64,000 nucleotides of DNA, from positions 1 to 64,000 of the forward strand of contig NZ_FNGG01000004.1 in assembly GCF_900102915.1 (NCBI RefSeq), read 5' to 3'. The notes below the pieces were generated by a model. The model did no database searches and was not told the DNA's origin. It saw nothing but the letters and a program-made list of their open reading frames with translations. The stretch comes from Salinimicrobium catena. GTDB lineage: Bacteria > Bacteroidota > Bacteroidia > Flavobacteriales > Flavobacteriaceae. Shown one piece after another: positions 50,728 to 58,143 of the stretch (within the stretch, counting starts at the first letter, position 1; every line of letters begins with the position of its first letter). The translations under genes were made by a program, and so were the position numbers.

Positions 50728-51516
50728 TCATCGGGTAAATAACAAGATACTTGACGTTAAAATAGCCAATACACTGGCTACCGTCCTAAAAACCTCCAGC
50801 CCAGTTGTGCCCAACCCAATGGTCTTCTGCGGAAGCGGGTTCACAATGATCAGGTCATTAGGCTGAATATAATAATAAGGGGAGCGCATGGCATCCATGC
50901 TGGTAAGGTCAATATGATGCCTTTTTTCGCCGCCCGGGTATTGCCGCACTATGATGACATCTGTACGGTCACCAAATTCGTTGATGTCCCCGGCGTTGGC
51001 AATGGCTTCCATGATGGTCACCTGTTCCTTATAGATCACCTGACTGCCCGAACCTATTTCTCCAATTGTCGTATAACGTATCCCGGCCAGCTTGACGGTG
51101 ACGAATATGTTTGCTTCTTCTTTAAAATATTTTTCTAAAAGGGCTTTTTCTATCTTTTCCCTTACCTCATCCACCGTGTAGCCCAGCACGTTCACTTCTC
51201 CCAGGGTAGGAACCCGTATATTGCCGTGTTCATCAACTAAAAACCCGTCCCAGTACATGCGTTCCTCCCCGGTAGCATTGGAGTTTCCTTCGCCTATAGG
51301 GTTGAACATGCCCACCAGCTCCTGGTCCATCGCCTTTACCCTTATGCTGAGAAGATCATTGGTCTGAATGCGGTAAGGCTTCTGAATCCTTTCTACAGCG
51401 ATGATGCTGTCAACAGCAGTCTCGTCCTCCTGCAGGTATTTCAGCCTCTTTGTTGGCACACAAGAGGAGACGAAAAGTAAAACACTAAGAATACCAATTA
51501 TTTGCCTAACGCTCAT
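50728..51516 (-). CDS. wza: Wza-like polysaccharide export lipoprotein
   Basis: A 262-residue outer-membrane export protein. The signal sequence ends in a lipobox with Cys at residue 19 (LLFVSSCVPTKRLKYLQ). RIQTNDLLSIRVKAMDQELV is the Poly_export domain, RVPTLGEVNVLGYTVDEVRE and FVTVKLAGIRYTTIGEIGSG give the SLBB region. Unlike E. coli Wza, the C-terminal helix (VASVLAILTSSILLF) is hydrophobic enough to span a membrane. It leads the wzc operon. A -7 element lies 22 bases upstream. Confidence 0.93.
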   Translation of the reverse strand: MSVRQIIGILSVLLFVSSCVPTKRLKYLQEDETAVDSIIAVERIQKPYRIQTNDLLSIRVKAMDQELVGMFNPIGEGNSNATGEERMYWDGFLVDEHGNIRVPTLGEVNVLGYTVDEVREKIEKALLEKYFKEEANIFVTVKLAGIRYTTIGEIGSGSQVIYKEQVTIMEAIANAGDINEFGDRTDVIIVRQYPGGEKRHHIDLTSMDAMRSPYYYIQPNDLIIVNPLPQKTIGLGTTGLEVFRTVASVLAILTSSILLFTR

Positions 51517-51537
51517 TCGGGACTGATAAGGTTAAGA

Positions 51538-51545
51538 CAAATATA
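51538..51545 (-). promoter_or_regulatory. Bacteroidota -7 promoter element for wza-wzc
   Basis: TATATTTG on the minus strand, an exact TAnnTTTG, 22 bases before the wza ATG. No clear -33 element. Confidence 0.55.
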
Positions 51546-51623
51546 ATCTTTGAAGCCTAATAATAAAATATTTCGTTAAATACTTTGACTCGAGCCGCAA
51601 GCTGCAGTGCTTGCTCTATCTGT

Positions 51624-51672
51624 TGAATTTAATTGTTCACTGATAATTGTTAATTGCTAATTGACCATCGAT
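51624..51672. repeat. Degenerate heptamer block (AATTGTT class)
   Basis: Seven 7-mers: TGAATTT, AATTGTT, CACTGAT, AATTGTT, AATTGCT, AATTGAC, CATCGAT. It supplies TTG triplets at 7-base spacing upstream of the ABC-F promoter. Confidence 0.82.
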
Positions 51673-51685
51673 TTAGCTACTTTTG
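51653..51685 (+). promoter_or_regulatory. Promoter of the ABC-F gene
   Basis: ATTG at 51653-51656, a gap of 21, then TACTTTTG at 51678-51685, an exact TAnnTTTG. The -33 half lies inside the heptamer block. It precedes the GTG start at 51700 by 14 bases. Confidence 0.6.
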
Positions 51686-51699
51686 CAAAAAACAACTGT

Positions 51700-53565
51700 G
51701 TGAATTACTTATCTGTAGAAAATATAGCCAAGGCGTACGGGGAAAGGGAATTGTTCTCAAAGCTTTCCTTCGGGATCAATGAAGGACAAAAAGTGGGTTT
51801 TGTGGCCAAGAACGGAACCGGAAAGACCTCGCTTTTGAACATACTGTCTGGAGCCGATACTCCCGATGAAGGCCGGGTAGTTTACCGCAAAGACATTACA
51901 ACCGCCTTCCTTCCGCAGGAGCCCAACCTCGACCCTAACCTCACTGTAGAGCAGACCATATTCGCTTCTGAAAATGAGATCCTGAAGGTTATCGAGCGCT
52001 ATGAAAAAGCTCTTGAAAATCCGGAAGACACCGAAGCTTATCAGAAAGCTTTCGAGCAGATGGAAGCGCACCAGGCGTGGGATTTTGAAACTACCTATAA
52101 GCAGATCCTTTTCAAACTGAAGCTGGAAGACCTGCACGCAAAGGTGGGCGGATTAAGCGGCGGACAAAAGAAAAGGCTGGCTTTGGCCGCCATGATCCTC
52201 AACAAGCCCGACCTTATCATCATGGATGAGCCCACCAACCACCTGGACCTGGACATGATAGAGTGGCTGGAAGAATTCTTCAGAAAGGAGAATTTCACCA
52301 TCTTTATGGTCACCCATGACAGGTATTTCCTGGAGCGGGTGTGCAATGAGATCGTGGAGCTGGAAGATGGGCAGCTGTACACCTATAAAGGCAATTACTC
52401 CTATTACCTGGATAAAAAAGAAGACCGCATAGCCCTGGAGCAGACAAATACAGATAAGGCGAAGCAGCTTTTCAAAAAAGAACTGGAATGGATGCGCCGG
52501 CAGCCAAAAGCCCGTACCACAAAATCCAAATCCCGGATTGATGATTTCCACGACATCAAAGAAAGAGCTTCCAAAAGAAGAAAGGACCACCAGGTGCAGC
52601 TGGAGATCAACATGGAGCGACTGGGGAACAAGATCATTGAGCTGCATAACATCTCCAAGAGCTATGGCAACAAAGAACTGCTGCACAAGTTCAATTATAA
52701 CTTTCAGCCGGGAGACCGACTTGGAATCATCGGGAAGAACGGAACCGGAAAATCCACTTTTCTGAACATCCTTACCGGGGCGGTGCGGCCCGACTCCGGA
52801 AAGATCGTGATCGGAGAGACCATCAAATTTGGATACTATACTCAACGAGGTATAGAAGTCAAAGAGGGTCAGAAGGTGATCGACGTGATAAGGGAGTTCG
52901 GCGATTACATTCCACTGAAAAAGGGGCGGCAGATATCTGCCCAACAATTGCTGGAGCGCTTTCTTTTTGACAGGAAGAAGCAGTATGATTATGTAGAAAA
53001 ACTGAGCGGGGGTGAAAGAAAAAGGCTGTACCTGTGTACCGTGCTGATCCAGAACCCGAATTTCCTGATCCTGGATGAGCCTACCAACGACCTTGACATC
53101 GTGACCCTGAACGTGCTGGAGAATTTCCTGCTCGACTTTCCCGGCTGCCTTATAGTCGTTTCCCACGACCGGTATTTCATGGACAAGATCGTGAATCACC
53201 TGTTCGTATTCAAGGGCGATGCGGAGATCGAAGATTTCCCCGGAAATTACACAGATTACCGGGAGTACGAATCCAGCAAAGAACCTGAGCCGGCAGAAAA
53301 ACCTGAAGCGTCTACCGAGAAAAAGGAATGGAAAAAAGAAAAGACCTCCACCGGCCTTAGCTACAATGAGCAGAAGGAATACCAGAAGCTGGAGCGGGAG
53401 ATCCACAACCTGGAAAAGAAAAAGGAAGAGTTCCAGCAAAAATTCCTGCAGGAGCTGAGTCCCGATGAGATCGCGAAAGCTTCAATGGAATTGAAAAAAA
53501 TTGAAGACGAAATAGAAGAAAAGACCGAAAGGTGGTTTGAACTGGGAGATAAGATGGAAGGATAA
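51700..53565 (+). CDS. ABC-F family ATPase (Uup/EttA-like)
   Basis: A 621-residue soluble protein with two ABC domains and no membrane segment. The start is GTG at 51700 (VNYLSVENIAKAYGERELFS), since the -7 element ends just before. The first domain has VAKNGTGKTSLLNILSG and LSGGQKKRLALAAMIL; the second has GIIGKNGTGKSTFLNILTGA and LSGGERKRLYLCTVLIQNP. A linker with KARTTKSKSRIDDF and a C-terminal coiled coil (about 550-621) fit Uup-type proteins, which act at the ribosome or in DNA handling. Monocistronic; ends at a hairpin with a T-run. Confidence 0.92.
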   Translation: MNYLSVENIAKAYGERELFSKLSFGINEGQKVGFVAKNGTGKTSLLNILSGADTPDEGRVVYRKDITTAFLPQEPNLDPNLTVEQTIFASENEILKVIERYEKALENPEDTEAYQKAFEQMEAHQAWDFETTYKQILFKLKLEDLHAKVGGLSGGQKKRLALAAMILNKPDLIIMDEPTNHLDLDMIEWLEEFFRKENFTIFMVTHDRYFLERVCNEIVELEDGQLYTYKGNYSYYLDKKEDRIALEQTNTDKAKQLFKKELEWMRRQPKARTTKSKSRIDDFHDIKERASKRRKDHQVQLEINMERLGNKIIELHNISKSYGNKELLHKFNYNFQPGDRLGIIGKNGTGKSTFLNILTGAVRPDSGKIVIGETIKFGYYTQRGIEVKEGQKVIDVIREFGDYIPLKKGRQISAQQLLERFLFDRKKQYDYVEKLSGGERKRLYLCTVLIQNPNFLILDEPTNDLDIVTLNVLENFLLDFPGCLIVVSHDRYFMDKIVNHLFVFKGDAEIEDFPGNYTDYREYESSKEPEPAEKPEASTEKKEWKKEKTSTGLSYNEQKEYQKLEREIHNLEKKKEEFQQKFLQELSPDEIAKASMELKKIEDEIEEKTERWFELGDKMEG

Positions 53566-53570
53566 CTTAC

Positions 53571-53610
53571 AACCCTTTCAGGGTTCGGCACCCTGAAAGG
53601 GTTATTTTTT
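53571..53610. repeat. REP-type hairpin left of the transposase, possible terminator
   Basis: A perfect 14-bp stem (AACCCTTTCAGGGT / ACCCTGAAAGGGTT) with 5-base loop TCGGC, then ATTTTTTT. It matches the hairpin at 54224-54254. With its T-run it could also terminate the ABC-F transcript. Confidence 0.9.
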
Positions 53611-53636
53611 TATAACGTTTTTACAGAGGAAATAGA

Positions 53637-54248
53637 ATGAAAATCGACAATTTAGCTCCCGGAAATTACTATCATATTTATAATCGGGGAAATAACGGTT
53701 CTACCATTTTCTTTGAAAAGGAAAATTATTCCTATTTCTTGCGCCTTTACGATAAATACATTCAACCGGTTTCCCACACTTATGCATGGTGTCTTCTAAA
53801 AAATCATTTTCATTTCCTCCTGTACTTAAAAGAAAAAGAAGAGATCAACCTTTCTGATCTTTCCTATTCCACAAAAAAACAAGTCACTAAAGCAGATCCT
53901 TCCCGCCAATTCTCTCATTTTTTTAATGCTTATACCCAGGCGATAAATAAGAAGTACGGCAGAACTGGAAGTCTTTTGGAGAAACCATTTGAAAGAAAAA
54001 GAATTGACTCTGAAGACTACTTGAGAAAGCTTATTTTCTATATTCATAATAATCCTGTCCATCATGGCCTTACCACCAACATGGAATCCTATCCCTGGTC
54101 ATCTTACACCTCATTGCTTTCTTCACAGCCCACCACTTTGAAACGTGATGAGGTAATAAGCTGGTTTGATTCAGCTGAAAATTTCAGAGCTTTCCACAAA
54201 AAAGAATACTTTAAAAACGAAGAACCCTTTCAGGGTTTGGAACCCTGA
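53637..54248 (+). CDS. REP-associated tyrosine transposase (RAYT, Y1_Tnp)
   Basis: A 203-residue HUH transposase. The HUH metal site is NHFHFLLYLK (His57, His59), and the tyrosine helix SEDYLRKLIFYIHNNPVHHG lies near 125-143. N-terminal YYHIYNRGNNGSTIFFEKEN is typical of the family. RAYTs bind and nick REP hairpins; here two nearly identical hairpins bracket the gene, and its stop codon lies in the right one. The gene is intact, so the unit may be active. No insertion-sequence ends other than these hairpins are visible. Confidence 0.92.
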   Translation: MKIDNLAPGNYYHIYNRGNNGSTIFFEKENYSYFLRLYDKYIQPVSHTYAWCLLKNHFHFLLYLKEKEEINLSDLSYSTKKQVTKADPSRQFSHFFNAYTQAINKKYGRTGSLLEKPFERKRIDSEDYLRKLIFYIHNNPVHHGLTTNMESYPWSSYTSLLSSQPTTLKRDEVISWFDSAENFRAFHKKEYFKNEEPFQGLEP

Positions 54249-54254
54249 AAGGGT
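54224..54254. repeat. REP-type hairpin right of the transposase
   Basis: A perfect 13-bp stem (ACCCTTTCAGGGT / ACCCTGAAAGGGT) with loop TTGGA. It is the same stem as 53571-53603 with a changed loop. The transposase stop codon (54246-54248) is in the right arm. Confidence 0.92.
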
Positions 54255-54268
54255 CAGATCAAAGAACG

Positions 54269-55141
54269 ATGTATATTTTTATTTCCTACATAAAGTTCCT
54301 CCTCCGCTCCACCAATCAGCATGGGGTGCATTCGCCATTCGTGTACAGCCTTGTGACGAAATGCTTATATGATCACGAGAAATATCCTTCTTATCAGAAG
54401 ATCAAGAAGCATCGCAAGTCATTAATGAAAGACAAAAGAAGCATCCGCGTAAACGATTTTGGCGCCGGTAGCAGGGTGTTCAAATCAGATGAACGAAAGA
54501 TTTCAGAAATAGCAAAAAATGTCGGGATCACACCAAAACGAGCTCGGCTGCTCAACCGCCTGGTGAACTATCTGAATGTAAAAAATGCCTTGGAACTGGG
54601 AACTTCTGTGGGACTGGGAAGCGCCGCCATGGCTGCAGATAATAAGGTGAAGGTGTTCACTATTGAAGGCTGCCCGGAAACATCAAAGATCGCTGCGGAA
54701 AAATTCAGGGAGTTCGGTTTGAATAACATTGAACTGAAAGTGGGGAAATTTATGGAAGTTTTAGAGGACAAAGGTCAGTGGACAGAGGACACGGAGAAAA
54801 ATTCCAAATTCCAAATTCCAAATTCAAAATCTGTTTCCTTTAACCCAAAACAACCGACAACTGACAACTCACAACCGACAACAACCCACTACGACCTCAT
54901 CTACATCGACGGCAATCACCGCAAAGAGGCCACGCTAAGTTATTTTGAACTTTTGCTTTCAAACGTGCACAATGACAGCGTCATGATCTTCGACGATATC
55001 CACTGGTCGCAGGAAATGGAGGAAGCCTGGGAAACGATCAAAGAACACCCGGCTGTAAAGGTCACCATAGACACCTTCTTCTGGGGATTTGTCTTCTTCC
55101 GAAGAGAACAGGAAAAAGAACATTTCGTCATCCGGGTCTGA
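54269..55141 (+). CDS. SAM-dependent methyltransferase with an in-frame heptamer insertion
   Basis: A 290-residue O-methyltransferase-like protein. The N-terminal part includes TNQHGVHSPFVYSLVTKC. VKNALELGTSVGLGSAAMAA is motif I, KVFTIEGCPETSKIAAEKF the acidic site, and YDLIYIDGNHRKEATLSYF the strand-4 motif with the catalytic-site Asp. Between VLED and YDLIYID lie about 40 residues absent from normal relatives, including KNSKFQIPNSKS and QPTTDNSQPTTT, encoded by heptamer repeats at 54764-54889. The frame is intact. The insert precedes the strand-4 motif, which might affect folding. Target unknown. Confidence 0.85.
   Translation: MYIFISYIKFLLRSTNQHGVHSPFVYSLVTKCLYDHEKYPSYQKIKKHRKSLMKDKRSIRVNDFGAGSRVFKSDERKISEIAKNVGITPKRARLLNRLVNYLNVKNALELGTSVGLGSAAMAADNKVKVFTIEGCPETSKIAAEKFREFGLNNIELKVGKFMEVLEDKGQWTEDTEKNSKFQIPNSKSVSFNPKQPTTDNSQPTTTHYDLIYIDGNHRKEATLSYFELLLSNVHNDSVMIFDDIHWSQEMEEAWETIKEHPAVKVTIDTFFWGFVFFRREQEKEHFVIRV
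54764..54889. repeat. Heptamer block of 126 bases inside a methyltransferase gene
   Basis: Eighteen 7-mers. The first group is GAGGACA, AAGGTCA, GTGGACA, GAGGACA; then AAATTCC three times and AAATTCA; then CGACAAC, TGACAAC, TCACAAC, CGACAAC. Each group matches a class seen in intergenic blocks elsewhere in the window. Its length, 126, is a multiple of both 7 and 3. Confidence 0.87.
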
Positions 55142-55154
55142 AGAGAGAAATTTC

Positions 55155-55912
55155 GGCCACGAATGCACGGATTTCTTTTTTAAAATTCTGAAGGTCTTGA
55201 TTCTTGACTCCAGATTCTTTTTTCTTTGAAAGACATACACTGTATTTGAAAAGCTTTGGCCACGAATTCACGAATATATTTTTGAAATAGTCGGACCTAC
55301 AAAACAGAACCTTGGTTGATACTGAAATGTCACACTGAGCCAGCGACCGGAGGGAGCGGCGGTCGAAGTGCTTAGGTGCGCATATCATCATTCTTCCTGT
55401 ATATGATCCATTCCTGAACTGCATCGGCGGGAAAATATTAGGATTTAATATTTTTGGCCACGAATGCACGAATATATTTTTGAAATAGTCGGTCGTACAA
55501 AACAGAACCTTGGTTGATACTGAAAAGTCACACTACCCAGCGACCAGAGGGAGCGGCGGTCGAAGTGCTTAGGCGCACATATCATCATTCTTCTTGCATA
55601 TGATCCATTCCTGAACTGCATCGGCGGGAGAATGTTAGGGTTTAATATTTTTGGCCACGAATGCACGAATTTCTTTTTTAAAATCCTGAAGGTCTTGATT
55701 CTTGACTCCAGATTATTTTTTCTTTGAAAGACACACACTGTATTTGAAAAGCTTTGGCCACGAATTCACGAATATATTTTTGAAATAGTCGGACCTACAA
55801 AACAGAACCTTGGTTGATACTGAAAAGTCACACTGAGCCAGCGACCGGAGGGAGCGACGGTCGAAGTGCTTAGGTAGTTTTTGGCCACGAATGCACGAAT
55901 ATATTAGCCCCG
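55155..55912. repeat. Composite A-B-B-A-B repeat (GGCCACGAATGCACGAAT family)
   Basis: Units begin with GGCCACGAAT[GT]CACG at 55155 (A, 103 bp), 55258 (B, 198), 55456 (B, 197), 55653 (A, 103), 55756 (B, truncated to 127) and 55883 (30-bp stub). The A units are near-identical; each B unit ends with GAGCCAGCGACC-type sequence and GGTCGAAGTGCTTAGG. Short open frames on the minus strand here are repeats of one another and not genes. The gap 55142-56125 holds no gene. Confidence 0.9.
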
Positions 55913-55927
55913 GCTCTCGATCCTGAA

Positions 55928-55983
55928 ATTGGAATTTGGAATTTGGTACTTGGAATTTGGAAGTTGGTGCTTGGAATTTGACC
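55928..55983. repeat. Degenerate heptamer block (TTTGGAA class)
   Basis: Eight 7-mers: ATTGGAA, TTTGGAA, TTTGGTA, CTTGGAA, TTTGGAA, GTTGGTG, CTTGGAA, TTTGACC. Confidence 0.87.
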
Positions 55984-56041
55984 CTCCTTCGCAAATGCTC
56001 CGGCGGGTATATGCTTGAAATTCCCACTCATAATTCTTTTT

Positions 56042-56076
56042 CTGATAATTGATAATTGTCCATTGTTAATTGCATT
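56042..56076. repeat. Degenerate heptamer block (AATTGTT class)
   Basis: Five 7-mers: CTGATAA, TTGATAA, TTGTCCA, TTGTTAA, TTGCATT, upstream of the LolD-like gene. Confidence 0.82.
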
Positions 56077-56125
56077 GTAACATTATCCCTTACCTTGCGT
56101 CTTACCTTCAGAATCTATTCAGCAT

Positions 56126-56830
56126 ATGAGCAGCGTTATTAGGATACGGCAGATCACCCGCGATTTTTACCTGGGACAGGAAGTGGTAAAAGTTTTAAAA
56201 GGAATCGATCTGGATATTGAAAAAGGGGAATATGTAGCCTTTATGGGCCCTTCAGGCTCGGGAAAATCTACTTTAATGAACATCCTGGGTTGTTTGGATA
56301 CCCCCACCTCCGGACAATACATCCTCAACGGCAACGACGTGAGCAAGATGAGCGATAATGAACTGGCCGAGATCAGGAACAAGGAGATCGGTTTTGTTTT
56401 CCAGACCTTTAACCTGCTGCCGCGCACCACAGCATTGGACAATGTGGCGCTGCCCATGATCTACGCCGGGGCTACCAAGGCCGAGCGCAAGGAACGGGCA
56501 GAAAAAGTACTTTCAGACGTGGGCCTGGCAGACCGCATGGACCATAAGCCCAATCAGCTTTCAGGAGGGCAACGCCAAAGAGTGGCTGTAGGTCGGGCGC
56601 TGGTCAATAAACCCTCTATCATCCTGGCTGATGAGCCTACCGGAAACCTGGACTCCAAAACTTCGGTAGAGATCATGAATCTTTTTGACGAAATCCACGC
56701 CGCCGGAAACACGGTGATCCTGGTCACACACGAGGAAGATATCGCCATGCACGCCCGCCGCATCATCAGGCTGCGCGACGGGATGGTAGAAAGCGACGAA
56801 AGAAAGGAAGTGGAGATCGGCAGCCGTTAG
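56126..56830 (+). CDS. ABC transporter ATPase, MacB/LolD/FtsE type
   Basis: A 234-residue single ABC domain. [20 protein letters not shown] is Walker [21 protein letters not shown] the signature, and [20 protein letters not shown] Walker [21 protein letters not shown] is characteristic of the MacB/LolD branch, which works with a permease not encoded beside it. It would power export or lipoprotein release at the inner membrane. A TTACCTTGCG sequence at 56088-56097 is a possible -7 element with a mismatch. Confidence 0.92.
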   Translation: MSSVIRIRQITRDFYLGQEVVKVLKGIDLDIEKGEYVAFMGPSGSGKSTLMNILGCLDTPTSGQYILNGNDVSKMSDNELAEIRNKEIGFVFQTFNLLPRTTALDNVALPMIYAGATKAERKERAEKVLSDVGLADRMDHKPNQLSGGQRQRVAVGRALVNKPSIILADEPTGNLDSKTSVEIMNLFDEIHAAGNTVILVTHEEDIAMHARRIIRLRDGMVESDERKEVEIGSR

Positions 56831-56881
56831 AGCCAAAATCTGAAATTCCCTAACTTCGCATTATCATAAAATCACATCTAA

Positions 56882-57046
56882 ATGTCTTTTTTCGACAACG
56901 ACCTGCTGCTGTACATCGTGATCATCGTGATCTTCCTGGGATTTTTCCTTTGGAACAAGCGGCAGACCAAAAAGAACAGGCAGGAGCAAAAAGACAGGAA
57001 CTTCAGAAAACGCTACCACGAAAAGAAGAAGCGCAGAAACCGCTAA
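56882..57046 (+). CDS. Small single-span membrane protein
   Basis: A 54-residue protein, MSFFDNDLLLYIVIIVIFLG followed by FFLWNKRQTKKNRQEQKDRN and a very basic tail (KRYHEKKKRRNR). One membrane segment spans about residues 8-24, with a positively charged cytoplasmic end. The frame is preceded by an AT-rich leader ending ATCTAAATG. Function not known. A protein of similar design follows at 57,127. Confidence 0.75.
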   Translation: MSFFDNDLLLYIVIIVIFLGFFLWNKRQTKKNRQEQKDRNFRKRYHEKKKRRNR

Positions 57047-57097
57047 ATTTACGTTAACTTCTTGCCTCCTACAATAGGAAGGAAAAAACTTTTTTGC

Positions 57098-57105
57098 TAT
57101 CTTTA
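57098..57105 (+). promoter_or_regulatory. Possible -7 promoter element
   Basis: TATCTTTA, one mismatch from TAnnTTTG, 21 bases before the ATG at 57127. The same octamer precedes the 62,506 gene. Confidence 0.4.
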
Positions 57106-57126
57106 GAAGAGTCAAAATCACTGGCA

Positions 57127-57303
57127 ATGAACGAGTTCCTCACAAACGAGATCTTCCTTTACCTCGCACTGGCGTGTGTAGCGGTAAGCTTTTTCCTGTG
57201 GCTTAGAAGCCGAAAAAGAAGAAAGAAGGAACTTGAAAGAAGGCGGTCGATTAGTCAGCGATTTCTTCAGAAAATGAAAAAAGAAAAACAGCGTATCGTC
57301 TAA
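57127..57303 (+). CDS. Small single-span membrane protein
   Basis: A 58-residue protein starting MNEFLTNEIFLYLALACVAV, then SFFLWLRSRKRRKKELERRR and a basic C-terminus (ending KQRIV). One membrane segment at about 8-26. The layout (short acidic N-terminus, one span, basic tail) is the same as the gene 80 bases upstream, although sequence identity is low. Function not known. Confidence 0.75.
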   Translation: MNEFLTNEIFLYLALACVAVSFFLWLRSRKRRKKELERRRSISQRFLQKMKKEKQRIV

Positions 57304-57385
57304 GGTCAAAGGATCTTCAATTCCCGCATCTTACTTCAGAAACAACAGGAGAGTCCGCTCCTCTTTTCCCTAGCTGATATTTTCT

Positions 57386-57393
57386 TACCTTAG
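57386..57393 (+). promoter_or_regulatory. Possible -7 promoter element
   Basis: TACCTTAG, the same octamer as at the neuA promoter, 20 bases before the ATG at 57414. Confidence 0.4.
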
Positions 57394-57413
57394 ATTCCTT
57401 TAAAAAAAGGACC

Positions 57414-57989
57414 ATGAAAATATACACCAAGACAGGAGATAAAGGTACGACTGCCCTTTTTGGCGGTACCAGGGTACCCAAACACCATATTCGCATAGAA
57501 AGTTACGGCACCATTGACGAGCTCAACTCTCATTTGGGAATGTTACGAGACCAGGAAGTGGATGAGCACAGCCATGAGCTCATCCTCAAGATACAGGAGC
57601 GGCTGTTCACCATTGGTTCCATCCTGGCCACAGATCCTGCAAAGGCTACTTTAAAAAGCGGAAAACAAAGGCTGGAGATCCCGCGGATCGCTGCTGGAGA
57701 TATCGAGCTACTGGAACAGGAAATGGACAAAATGAATGAAGAGCTGCCGCCCATGACACATTTTGTGCTTCCCGGCGGTCACCAAACCGTGTCAGTTTGT
57801 CACATCGCACGCTGTGTCTGCCGTAGGGCAGAGCGTTTGGCCAGTGCCTTACATGACCTGGAGCCCTTTGAAAAGGAAGTTTTGCAGTATCTGAACCGCC
57901 TTAGTGACTACCTCTTTGTGCTGGCACGAAAGTTGTCTCATGATTTGCAAGCTGAAGAGATCCAATGGATCCCGAAGAAAGGATCTTAG
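57414..57989 (+). CDS. Cob(I)alamin adenosyltransferase, PduO type
   Basis: A 191-residue ATP:corrinoid adenosyltransferase. The N-terminus MKIYTKTGDKGTTALFGGTR is the ATP-binding motif, followed by RIESYGTIDELNSHLGMLRD, and the C-terminal VCHIARCVCRRAERLASALH contains the conserved Arg and Glu residues. LNRLSDYLFVLARKLSHDLQ closes the five-helix bundle. It makes adenosylcobalamin from cob(I)alamin and ATP. No cobalamin biosynthesis genes are nearby, fitting a salvage role. Confidence 0.95.
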   Translation: MKIYTKTGDKGTTALFGGTRVPKHHIRIESYGTIDELNSHLGMLRDQEVDEHSHELILKIQERLFTIGSILATDPAKATLKSGKQRLEIPRIAAGDIELLEQEMDKMNEELPPMTHFVLPGGHQTVSVCHIARCVCRRAERLASALHDLEPFEKEVLQYLNRLSDYLFVLARKLSHDLQAEEIQWIPKKGS

Positions 57990-58089
57990 AAAATACCTGC
58001 CAAAAAACCTTTTAAAACTTCAAATTTTCAAGGATTTATAGTTTCAGAAAACGTTCTTTTAAATTATTGATAAATAATAGATTTTTTTC

Positions 58090-58119
58090 TTGACTATCTC
58101 GTCAAAAAAATTATTTTTG
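58090..58119 (+). promoter_or_regulatory. Promoter of the DUF2795 gene
   Basis: TTG at 58090-58092, a 19-base gap, then TATTTTTG at 58112-58119, an exact TAnnTTTG, 24 bases before the ATG. This is the best-formed promoter in the window. Confidence 0.7.
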
Positions 58120-58143
58120 CAAAAAACAAAAACCGATTAACCG

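Noticed and set aside
52153-53439. A 428-codon open frame antisense to the ABC-F gene
   Set aside because: The plus-strand ABC-F protein has all expected motifs; the antisense frame has leucine- and phenylalanine-rich composition typical of a shadow.
55128-56027. Several open frames of 90-113 codons on the minus strand
   Set aside because: They are copies of one another created by the A-B composite repeat and have no domain or start context.
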